From the NCBI GenBank assembly GCA_035249905.1, contig DATFFT010000095.1:24902-88901 (forward strand): a DNA stretch of 64,000 bases, read 5' to 3'. A program made the position numbers and the translations under genes. The stretch comes from JAOUEA01 sp035249905 (GTDB lineage Bacteria; Actinomycetota; UBA4738; HRBIN12). Shown one piece after another: positions 35,329 through 42,222 of this stretch (the stretch's first letter is position 1; every line of letters begins with the position of its first letter). The notes under the pieces were generated by a model that was not told where the DNA came from, made no database searches, and saw only the letters and a program-made list of their open reading frames with translations.

Positions 35329-36481
35329 GGCCGCCCCGGGCCCCGCTCACGGCCCGGAGTTCGCCCGGCTCCTCGCGGAGGTGCAGAGCCACGGCGTCCG
35401 CGTCGAGGACGTGATCGACGCCCGGGCATCGGGGGCAGGTCCTTCCGACGCCGGCATGGTGTACATCGACGGCACGCCGGTCACGTTCCCGTTCGTCTCC
35501 GAGTTCGTCGAGGACTCGCCGTTCACGATCCGCCGCGGCGACGACGCCGGGTGGGCGCTCTACCGCGACGGGGAACGGCTGGCTTCGGCCGACATCCCGC
35601 CGAAGCCCCGGTACTACGAGCTCGAGACCGCCGACGGCATCCCCTACTGGCAGATCGCGCTGCTGCACCTGGACTCGCTCGCGAGCACGGTGATCCAGAC
35701 GTGCGTCTACTGGGGCAACGACGACCAGTGCGCGTTCTGCGCGATCGAGCGGTCGTTGGAAGCCGGCCGCACGATCCCGGTCAAGAAGCCCGAGCAGCTC
35801 GCCGAGGTGGCCCTCGCCGCTCAACGGCTCGACCACGTCGCCGACGTGACGCTCACCACGGGCACGACGCGCGGCCCCGACAAGGGTGCGCTGTACATCG
35901 CCAGATGCGCCGATGCGATCAAGCAGGCCACCGGCCTGCCGGTGCAGGCCCAGTTCGAGCCCCCCGACGACCTCTCGGTCCTGGAGACGGTGAAGGAGCT
36001 CGGCGTCGACACCGTCGGCATCCACGTGGAATCGTTCGACCAGGCGGTGCTCGACCGCGTGGCGCCGGCGAAGGGCCGAACCGGGGTCGAGGGGTACTTC
36101 CGATGCTGGGAACGGGCCGTCGCGGTCTTCGGGCCGGGACAGGTGACGACCTACGTGATCCTCGGCATGGGCGAAGACCCGCGGCTCACCGCCGAGTTCT
36201 GCCGGCGCGCGGTCGACATGGGCGTGTACCCGTTCGTGGTGCCTCTGCGCCCTGTGCCGGGCAGCCTGATGGAAGACCTGCTCCCGCCGCCTCCCGACTA
36301 CGTGGAGTCGATGTACCGCCAGGTCGTGCCCTACGTGGTGGAACGAGGTCTCGGGTCGTGGGACGTGAACGCCGGATGCGCGCGATGCAGAGCGTGCTCA
36401 GGCATGAGCGCGTTCGAAGGGATCGCCGATGGGCGAGACGAGCAAGGCCGCCGTCTCCTCCCCCTCGTCGAGCTCCGCTGA
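35312..36481 (+). CDS. MSMEG_0568 family radical SAM protein (NitD-like)
   Basis: Radical SAM protein of 389 residues. The 4Fe-4S site is a non-canonical CVYWGNDDQCAFC (Cys131, Cys140, Cys143; C-x8-C-x2-C), typical of this family, followed by LTTGTTRGPDKGALY. A second cysteine group (CARCRACS) near residue 360 may hold an auxiliary cluster. It is the counterpart of NitD in Nit1C clusters and is overlapped by the GNAT gene (53 bases), so the two products are translated together. The reaction is not known. Confidence 0.87.
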   Translation: MATRVEAAPGPAHGPEFARLLAEVQSHGVRVEDVIDARASGAGPSDAGMVYIDGTPVTFPFVSEFVEDSPFTIRRGDDAGWALYRDGERLASADIPPKPRYYELETADGIPYWQIALLHLDSLASTVIQTCVYWGNDDQCAFCAIERSLEAGRTIPVKKPEQLAEVALAAQRLDHVADVTLTTGTTRGPDKGALYIARCADAIKQATGLPVQAQFEPPDDLSVLETVKELGVDTVGIHVESFDQAVLDRVAPAKGRTGVEGYFRCWERAVAVFGPGQVTTYVILGMGEDPRLTAEFCRRAVDMGVYPFVVPLRPVPGSLMEDLLPPPPDYVESMYRQVVPYVVERGLGSWDVNAGCARCRACSGMSAFEGIADGRDEQGRRLLPLVELR

Positions 36482-36947
36482 TCACTCGCGGGCGGAACTC
36501 GGCCTCGCGTGCCGTGTCGCCACGACGGCCGAGGATCTGTCGGTGCATCATGGGATCCGTCACGCCGTGTTCGTCGATGAACAGGGCATCTTCCGGGACT
36601 CGGACCGGGACGAGCGTGACGACGACCCCGCGACGATCAAGGTGCTCGGGGTCGAGGGGGGCATCGCGGGGGGCGCCGTCCGCCTGTACCCGCTCGACGG
36701 ACCCGGGCTGTGGCGGGGCGACCGGCTGGCCGTGCTCCCGGCGTTCCGTCGGCACGGGCTCGGGCCGCCATTGGTGCGCTTCGCCGTGCGGATCGGCGGG
36801 GAGCGGGGCGGCGAATTGATGGACGCCTTCATCCAGCCTCAGAACGTGGCCTTCTTCCGCAAGCTGGGCTGGCGCTCCCAGGGCGACCTCGAGGATCACG
36901 TCGGGCTGCCGCACCAGCGGATGATGATCGAGCTCGGCGGTCCTTAG
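36429..36947 (+). CDS. GNAT N-acetyltransferase (MSMEG_0567/Sll0786 type, NitE-like)
   Basis: Acetyltransferase of about 172 residues with the GNAT acetyl-CoA motif RRHGLG preceded by LAVLPAFR, and the family entry HHGIRHAVFVDEQGIFRDSD. The N-terminal ~25 residues are Ser-rich and overlap the radical SAM gene, so a start further in is possible. In Nit1C clusters this enzyme and an AIR-synthase-like protein are adjacent or fused; here they are convergent and seven bases apart. The substrate is unknown. Confidence 0.83.
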   Translation: MGETSKAAVSSPSSSSADHSRAELGLACRVATTAEDLSVHHGIRHAVFVDEQGIFRDSDRDERDDDPATIKVLGVEGGIAGGAVRLYPLDGPGLWRGDRLAVLPAFRRHGLGPPLVRFAVRIGGERGGELMDAFIQPQNVAFFRKLGWRSQGDLEDHVGLPHQRMMIELGGP

Positions 36948-36954
36948 CCGATCG

Positions 36955-37923
36955 TCAAGCCCCGCCCAGCCCGGTCACGCCGCCCTTCGCGAGATCGAGC
37001 AGCACGGCCTCCTCGTCGCCGAGCCGGACCCGGAGTGTCGCCGTGTCGTCGAGCGTCCCCACGGCCGCGCAGGCCAGTCCTCGGTCGGAGAAGGCACCTC
37101 GGCAGTGATCGACGTGGTCCCGGGGCACGCACAAGAGGAACCCGAAGGAGGGGAAGACGTCGAGCCAGGTCCCGATCGGCACGTCGGGGCGCGGGATCGC
37201 TTCGAGATCGACGAGCACGCCCGACCGGGTGGGTTCGAGGAGCATCGCGAGCGATCCGAGCAGCCCCGCCATGCTGATGTCCTTCGCCGCGAGACACCAT
37301 CCCCGCTCGGCGATCGCGGACAGCACCTGCACATCGGCGGCCACCCGCTCCTCCCTCTCGCGCAACGACGAGAAGAACGGGAACTCCGGGTGCAGCCGCC
37401 CCTCGGGAGCCGACGCCACCAACAGCGTGAGGCCGGGACCCGCGTTCGACGATGCCATGACGTTCGCAGCCCGCCCCACGATGAAGGCCGACACCGAGGG
37501 GGGCCCGTCGCGCAGCGTGAGATGCCCGCCGACCACGGGAACCCGGTAGAGGTCGGCGGCGCGTCGGATGCCTTCCAGCACCGCTCGTGCGATCGTCTCC
37601 GGGCCCACGATCGTGTCGACGAGAGCGAGTGGTCGACCCCCCATCGCCGCGATGTCGTTCACGTTCGCGACGACCGCTGCCATTCCGGCGCCGTGAGGGT
37701 CGGCCTCGATGAATGGCGGCCAGATCGCCTCGCCCGCGGCCAGCGTCGACCCATCGGGCCCCTCGGCCACGACCGCCGCGTCGTCACCGGGGCCCGTGAG
37801 CCAGTCCGTGGGACCGAACGCCTCGGCGACGAGCCCGATCGACGCCTTGGCTCGCCGCCCAGGGTGTTCACGGAAGCGCCGGATGATGTCGGCCAGCGCC
37901 GGCTGGACCACATCGCCGGACAT
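36955..37923 (-). CDS. AIR synthase-like protein (sll0787 type, NitF-like)
   Basis: Protein of 322 residues of the PurM/ThiL/SelD ATP-dependent superfamily, in the branch found in Nit1C clusters (Sll0787; C-terminal part of MSMEG_0567). The glycine/Asp-rich ATP and Mg site is TGPGDDAAVV (about 43-52), and the PurM-like AKDISMAGLLGSLAML (about 210-225) is present. It is not housekeeping PurM, SelD or ThiL by neighbourhood. The frame is open to 37965; ATG 37923 is preferred. It lies on the opposite strand from the other Nit genes, so it must have its own promoter. Confidence 0.83.
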   Translation of the reverse strand: MSGDVVQPALADIIRRFREHPGRRAKASIGLVAEAFGPTDWLTGPGDDAAVVAEGPDGSTLAAGEAIWPPFIEADPHGAGMAAVVANVNDIAAMGGRPLALVDTIVGPETIARAVLEGIRRAADLYRVPVVGGHLTLRDGPPSVSAFIVGRAANVMASSNAGPGLTLLVASAPEGRLHPEFPFFSSLREREERVAADVQVLSAIAERGWCLAAKDISMAGLLGSLAMLLEPTRSGVLVDLEAIPRPDVPIGTWLDVFPSFGFLLCVPRDHVDHCRGAFSDRGLACAAVGTLDDTATLRVRLGDEEAVLLDLAKGGVTGLGGA

Positions 37924-38010
37924 GGTTCGGAGCCTATCGGGCTCGATCGCGCATCGGCGATCCATCCGTCAGCATGAGCGGCTCGTGGCCGCTACAGTGG
38001 TGCCACCGAC

Positions 38011-38640
38011 ATGTCCCCCCGTGAATGGACCGATCTCGCGTACGTCGTGCTGACGGCAGCAGGCGCCGGCGCGGCGCTGGCGTTCGCATACCTGGCGGGA
38101 CAGCGGGTGATGGGCTCGGCCAGGTTCCGTGTGTGGGCCGGCGCCGTCCTGGTCGCGATCCCCGGCGTCGTCTTGGGCTGGTTGCTGACACAGCCCGAGC
38201 TGGGGGTGCGCTCGGCCTACGGGGGGTTCACCGACGCCATCTTCGGGACCGAGACGCCCGGTGCCCAGAGCACCCCCGTATCGGGAAGTGAGCTCGCCCG
38301 CCCACGCCCGATCAGGAGAACTCGGGCGGGAGCCGATCCGTCGCCGACGCCGTCGAACACCGTCCGCGTCGATCCGGAGCATCCGGGCACGGGACCGGCT
38401 CCCCCACCTCAGCCTCCCGTCACCGAGACGCCATCGCCGACGCAGACACCTACCCCGAGCCCGACGCCGTCGCCGAGTACCTCTCCTTCGCCGACCCAGT
38501 CGCCCTCGCCGACACCGTCGCCGACGGCCTCTCCATCGCCGAGCGACACGGTGGTGCCGCGTGAGCTGATCTCGTTGGACGAGCTGCTCCCGCTCCTCGA
38601 GGGCCTCGAGGTCCTCGAAGGTCGAACGACCCAGCCGTAG
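38011..38640 (+). CDS. Two-helix membrane protein with Ser/Pro/Thr-rich tail
   Basis: A 209-residue protein with two transmembrane helices (LAYVVLTAAGAGAALAFAYLAG and VWAGAVLVAIPGVVLGWLL regions, within residues 9-60) and a long low-complexity tail of Pro-Ser/Thr repeats such as SPTQTPTPSPTPSPS (about 135-180), ending in a helical segment. The tail is of the kind that is O-glycosylated or spans the wall in actinobacteria. TACAGT 12 bases before the ATG could be a -10 box. No function is known; the layout is echoed by the gene at 41374. Confidence 0.6.
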   Translation: MSPREWTDLAYVVLTAAGAGAALAFAYLAGQRVMGSARFRVWAGAVLVAIPGVVLGWLLTQPELGVRSAYGGFTDAIFGTETPGAQSTPVSGSELARPRPIRRTRAGADPSPTPSNTVRVDPEHPGTGPAPPPQPPVTETPSPTQTPTPSPTPSPSTSPSPTQSPSPTPSPTASPSPSDTVVPRELISLDELLPLLEGLEVLEGRTTQP

Positions 38641-38648
38641 GTCGGTCC

Positions 38649-39494
38649 TCAGGCTCGGCAGGAACCGGAGCCCGAATCCCGGACGCCGCCGCTCACGGCG
38701 AGGAACGACCAGGAGTAGTCCGACGCGTTCAGGTCCAGCTCGGCCACGCCGTAGGCCTTCACCCCGGCGTCGGCCCCCGACCGTGGAGTGCCGAGCGATC
38801 GCCCTCCGGTCCCGACGATCAGCTGACGCATCGGTAACCCGTAGACGCGGTCCCAACGCTCGTAGGTGTGGCGATGCCCCGAGAGCATGAGCTCGACTCC
38901 CGCGCCGGCAAGGACCTGGGCGAAGGACTTGGTCGGATGATGGGAGAACGCCAACTCGCATCTGTGGCCATCGGCCTGAAGGTCCGACTTCAGCCACGAC
39001 CGCTCGGCGGAGCAGTTGATCCCCGACACGGAGCAGTTGGTGTTGAGTGCGACGATGTGCCAGTCGCCGACGTTGAAGGAGTAGTAGCCCTTCTTCGGAT
39101 CCGTGGCTGTGGAGCCATATGCGCTCAGCGCGCTGCTGAAGTACTGGAAGTAGCCCGCCGCGCCCGCCGTCTCGTACTCGTGGTTGCCGGGGACCGGCGC
39201 GCTCGTCGATCTGAACGAGCCCCACGTGGGGTGGTACGACTTGAGGAACTGGGAGTACTCGCCACGCTCGTATTGGGCATCCCCGAGCACCAGCACTCGA
39301 GCGGGGCGGATGACGCTCGTGATCAGGTCGGCCGTCTGGCGCTGCGCGATACCGGGGCTGTTGGGCTTGGCGATGTCTCCCGCCGCCGCCACCGTCACGC
39401 TCGCCGCCGACGCCGCGCCCGACATCTGGATGCACGCAGCGAGGGAGCATGCCAGCACGGCGACGGCCCGCCACTTCCGACCCCAACGATCCAT
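38649..39494 (-). CDS. Secreted purple-acid-phosphatase-like metallophosphoesterase
   Basis: Secreted calcineurin-like phosphoesterase of about 281 residues. A signal peptide is followed by the dimetal motifs GDIA, LGDAQYERGEY, PGNHEY, FSHHP and SGHRHTYER. ATG 39494 is supported by AGGAGG five bases upstream; the frame is open much further but without a signal peptide there. The C-terminus contains a beta-rich extension with a GSGSCRA end. Phosphate-ester hydrolysis outside the membrane is likely; the substrate is unknown. Confidence 0.82.
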   Translation of the reverse strand: MDRWGRKWRAVAVLACSLAACIQMSGAASAASVTVAAAGDIAKPNSPGIAQRQTADLITSVIRPARVLVLGDAQYERGEYSQFLKSYHPTWGSFRSTSAPVPGNHEYETAGAAGYFQYFSSALSAYGSTATDPKKGYYSFNVGDWHIVALNTNCSVSGINCSAERSWLKSDLQADGHRCELAFSHHPTKSFAQVLAGAGVELMLSGHRHTYERWDRVYGLPMRQLIVGTGGRSLGTPRSGADAGVKAYGVAELDLNASDYSWSFLAVSGGVRDSGSGSCRA

Positions 39495-39565
39495 CGGAGC
39501 CTCCTGTTCTTCTACGGGGGGAGGCTCACCAAAACGCAACTCCGGCGCCGAGTCAATGGGTCGGC

Positions 39566-39955
39566 TCAGCCGACGTGGAACTTCAGGTGCCCGACGGGAT
39601 GCCCCCGAGAACGCCAGACGACCCGATAGACCCCACGGCCCTCGAAGGGGTAGTGCTCCCTCCACGCGATCGTCGAGCCCCAGCCCCCGCCGAACAGCCT
39701 CCTCGTGCGGTAGGTGTGACAGGTTCGCTCACCCACCGGCCCCTTCACGCACACCTCGTGTTTGGGGAAGTACCGGAAGAGCAGCAGGAGCCGCAATCTC
39801 CTCACCCCGTTGATCCGCTTGACGCTCACGCACGAATCCCCGCTGATGTCGCATCTGGTGTGCGGGAAGTGGGTTGCCCCCGCAGAGCCGGACGGGAGCA
39901 CGGTCGTGCTGATGACGAATACGGTCGCGACGACGATCGCCTTCTTCATCCGCAC
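39566..39955 (-). CDS. Small secreted hypothetical protein
   Basis: A 129-residue protein with a clear signal peptide (KKAIVVATVFVISTTVLPSGSAGA) and a mature part of about 100 residues with four cysteines in two pairs (CDISGDSC and CVKGPVGERTC), suggesting disulfides. The C-terminal GVYRVVWRSRGHPVGHLKFHVG is beta-like. No family is recognised. Confidence 0.6.
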   Translation of the reverse strand: MRMKKAIVVATVFVISTTVLPSGSAGATHFPHTRCDISGDSCVSVKRINGVRRLRLLLLFRYFPKHEVCVKGPVGERTCHTYRTRRLFGGGWGSTIAWREHYPFEGRGVYRVVWRSRGHPVGHLKFHVG

Positions 39956-39983
39956 GTCTCCATCCTCGGGAGCCTAGCGTGTC

Positions 39984-40241
39984 TCAGGCGTGGCCGCTCC
40001 ATCTCGACATGCGCACGGACTCCGTCGATTCGATCGCGTCCGGTGGAGGATCACCCAGCCGATCAGGTTCGATCCCTCTGCGTGACGGGCACGTACCCCG
40101 CGATGCCTTCGGCCGGGCTGGCTCGAGATCCTCGACGAAGATCGCTGGCGGATCGCTCGCAGGGAAGGAGAGCATCGAGGCTTCGTCGATCCGACGGTCG
40201 AGACGTTCCCGCCGTTCCTTCCCGGAAGCGTCCTCGCTCAT
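39984..40241 (-). CDS. Small conserved-type protein with SFPASDPPA motif
   Basis: An 85-residue hydrophilic protein containing RIDEASMLSFPASDPPA, a short motif that recurs in small bacterial proteins of unknown role. Its ATG overlaps the stop of a 19-codon upstream reading frame (ATGA), so it may be translated by coupling to that leader. No membrane segment or catalytic motif is visible. Confidence 0.55.
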   Translation of the reverse strand: MSEDASGKERRERLDRRIDEASMLSFPASDPPAIFVEDLEPARPKASRGTCPSRRGIEPDRLGDPPPDAIESTESVRMSRWSGHA

Positions 40242-40297
40242 TCCGTCAGACCCTCGTGCTCGAGGAGCCAGGCGTAGGTGTCGTGGCCGCCGGTCAC
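40238..40297 (-). CDS. Possible 19-residue leader peptide ORF
   Basis: From GTG 40297 the frame reads MTGGHDTYAWLLEHEGLTE (GTG initiating) and stops at 40238, overlapping the next gene ATG (ATGA). TAGGGT on the minus strand (40309-40304) ends six bases before the GTG, a spacing that would make the mRNA leaderless. Leaderless short ORFs coupled to a downstream gene are common in actinobacteria. Evidence is positional only. Confidence 0.35.
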   Translation of the reverse strand: MTGGHDTYAWLLEHEGLTE

Positions 40298-40497
40298 CCC
40301 TGAACCCTACTCTCCAGCGCTTCCCCGCCGGTGGTCCGCGTCCCGCGAATCACGACCCACAACAACTGGGAAGCGCACGTCCCGACCCAGGCTCGAGTGA
40401 GGTCGGCGTCCGCTATCAACAGCTCCCTTGCCGCCATGGAGGCGGGTCATCGCCCTTCTTGCCCTCGAGATCGTCGTTGCCCTTGCCCCCGAGTTCA

Positions 40498-41190
40498 TCA
40501 GCGGGACCGGTGAGTCACGGTAGGTCGAGGCACCGAAGCGACCCATACCCGACGGACCAGGGGGACGGAGGTCGCCTCCCTCGCTAGGACAAGCGCGGAT
40601 GCTCCCAGCCCCACACCAGCCAGCACGTCGGTGAACCAGTGAGCATCGAGAGCGACCCGCGACGCGACGGAGCCGATCAACACGATCATCGAGCCGACGA
40701 ACCAGAACACGTCGAAGGGCCTGCGGAGCGCTCTCGGCACGAACCACGCCAGGTATCCCCACACGAGCACGGCGAGCGACGCGTGGCCTGACGGGAACGA
40801 CTCAGGCGTAAGCCCCCCCGGTCCGCTCCGCTCGAACACGCCCTTGAGATGTTCCGCTCCCGAGTCGACCAGGAGCAGGGTGAGGAGGAGCGCGACCGCC
40901 GGCCGCCAGTCCCGTCGAGCGAAGGCGAACCAAGCTCCCACCACGGTCACGACGACGAAGCACGTGCGGGTCCCCGAAGCGAGGCCGAGGATCTTCCACA
41001 CCGGCGAGTCGGTATCGGCGTTGCTGAGGACGAGGTGACGAACAGATCGATCGAGCGAAGGCACGTAACGCCAGAGGAGCACCGCGAGGACGGAAGACGA
41101 CCCACCCACGATGAGCAGTACGGCCGAAAGCCGTCGACGTTGATGGTCGATCTCCGACTGGGTCAGAGGCGGTCCGTACGCGCACGCCAT
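40498..41190 (-). CDS. PAP2-family membrane phosphatase
   Basis: Polytopic phosphatase of about 230 residues with the three PAP2 motifs: KGVFERSGPG (degenerate KxxxxxxRP, with Gly for Pro), ESFPSGHAS (PSGH) and SRVALDAHWFTDVLAG (SRxxxxxHxxxD). Six hydrophobic helices are visible. It probably acts on lipid phosphates such as phosphatidic acid or undecaprenyl diphosphate outside the membrane. ATG 41190 lacks a good ribosome site; the frame is open to 41274. Confidence 0.8.
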   Translation of the reverse strand: MACAYGPPLTQSEIDHQRRRLSAVLLIVGGSSSVLAVLLWRYVPSLDRSVRHLVLSNADTDSPVWKILGLASGTRTCFVVVTVVGAWFAFARRDWRPAVALLLTLLLVDSGAEHLKGVFERSGPGGLTPESFPSGHASLAVLVWGYLAWFVPRALRRPFDVFWFVGSMIVLIGSVASRVALDAHWFTDVLAGVGLGASALVLAREATSVPLVRRVWVASVPRPTVTHRSR

Positions 41191-41335
41191 GATGTTGGTA
41201 TGGGTTGAGCCCGCTCCCGAGGATCGAGCCTCCAGCGGGACCTCGGTGCCGGTACCCCCTCGCTCGTGCTGCAAAACGCCGGCTCACCTCGGCCGCCGCG
41301 ACCGAACACGCACTGCCCCGTGTCGAAGCGGGCGC

Positions 41336-41372
41336 GTATGGGTAGTACGAGGACGTATGGGTAGTACGAGGA
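41336..41372 (+). repeat. Two tandem 18-bp direct repeats
   Basis: GTATGGGTAGTACGAGGA occurs at 41336-41353 and again at 41355-41372 with one base between, so the period is 19. The pair ends one base before GTG 41374 and supplies its purine-rich GAGGA. It could be a slipped duplication of the ribosome-binding region or a pair of protein-binding sites on one DNA face. Confidence 0.8.
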
Positions 41373-41373
41373 A

Positions 41374-41967
41374 GTGCCCGACGGTTCGCCGGTCGAGATA
41401 TCGACCGTGATCGTCGCCCTACTGATCGCGGCGAGTGTCGCGACCATCTTCGTGGTCGTGTGGCTCACGGGGCAGCAGCGGACCTCGCCCGGGTCCAGCT
41501 CGGTGATCGCGATCCCGGCGACGGTCGCGGCGCTCCTCGTTGCTGTCATGGTGTTGCTCCCACGCTCGGAGCGAGAAGTCGTTTCGGCGATCGGCGAGCT
41601 CGGTCGTGGCGCGCCCCGCTTCGCGATGGTCGCGGAGGATCCACCCGATCCGCCTCGTCCAGCAGATGAGGTTGGGGCTCGCGGTCGCCCAGATCAAGCA
41701 CGGCGAGCCCCCGACCCACCCCAGTCGATCGCGGGGATCGTGGCTCCCTTCACAGGAGGCTTATCAGGAGGCTCATCGCTCGGAGGAGGAGATGGCAACG
41801 GCGTTGAGCCGTCCTCCAGCCCCACCGAGCCCTCAGGCAGCTCGGGCGCTCCAGACGATCCCAGCTCATCGGGAGATCATGGGCCGCCCGCGGGACATGG
41901 CCCTCCCGAGAGTCCGGGATCGCAGGCGAACCCGGGAGTGCCGGCCCACGCAGGCCCTCCGCGATAA
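41374..41967 (+). CDS. Two-helix membrane protein with Gly/Ser/Pro-rich tail
   Basis: A 197-residue protein with two hydrophobic helices (VIVALLIAASVATIFVVVWLTG and VIAIPATVAALLVAVMVLLP, within residues 12-63) and a ~130-residue disordered tail rich in Gly, Ser, Pro and Asp. The plan is like that of the gene at 38011, though sequence similarity is not obvious. The GTG start follows GAGGA closely. Function is unknown. Confidence 0.5.
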   Translation: MPDGSPVEISTVIVALLIAASVATIFVVVWLTGQQRTSPGSSSVIAIPATVAALLVAVMVLLPRSEREVVSAIGELGRGAPRFAMVAEDPPDPPRPADEVGARGRPDQARRAPDPPQSIAGIVAPFTGGLSGGSSLGGGDGNGVEPSSSPTEPSGSSGAPDDPSSSGDHGPPAGHGPPESPGSQANPGVPAHAGPPR

Positions 41968-41986
41968 GACGACTCGTGCTGATGGC

Positions 41987-42033
41987 GGACCCAAGGGGAG
42001 TCGAACCCCTGAACCTCTTCGCTGCCAGCCAAA
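41987..42033 (-). repeat. Duplicated 3' part of tRNA-Ala(GGC), putative att site
   Basis: This segment repeats, in the same orientation, the 3' half of the tRNA-Ala at 45059-45131, from the anticodon stem-loop through the T-arm to the acceptor 3' strand. The first 26 bases (from GGACCCAAGG) are identical; beyond that there is one extra A and one C/G difference before similarity stops just past the anticodon loop. It lacks the D-arm and 5' acceptor, so it is not a working tRNA. The next three bases give an encoded CCA. Such partial tRNA copies mark the far end of elements integrated at tRNA genes. Confidence 0.7.
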
Positions 42034-42222
42034 TCCGCCGAACGTGGCGGATCCGTTGTCCTAGTTCAGGCCCTGACAACTCGGTTACCACGCAGATCCT
42101 TGAAGGCTGTGCGGCGCAAGTGGCTCGGACCAAAGGATCCCCGGCATCTCGACACCGCCGGCTTTCGTCCCTAGTCCTTGGTCGTGATGCGCACCGTCAG
42201 GCAGGAACGTCAATTGTCCCGC
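42034..42222. other. Non-coding stretch inside the tRNA-flanked segment
   Basis: No supported gene. On the minus strand the part next to the tRNA copy can form a strong hairpin with arms ATCCGCC and GGCGGAT around a six-base loop (42032-42051). Nothing else is recognised. Confidence 0.4.

Noticed and set aside
41986..42073. A complete second tRNA at the tRNA-Ala repeat
   Set aside because: An acceptor-like pairing (GGGCCTG with TGGGTCC) can be drawn over 88 bases, but there is no D-arm and no seven-base anticodon loop; only the 3' half resembles a tRNA.
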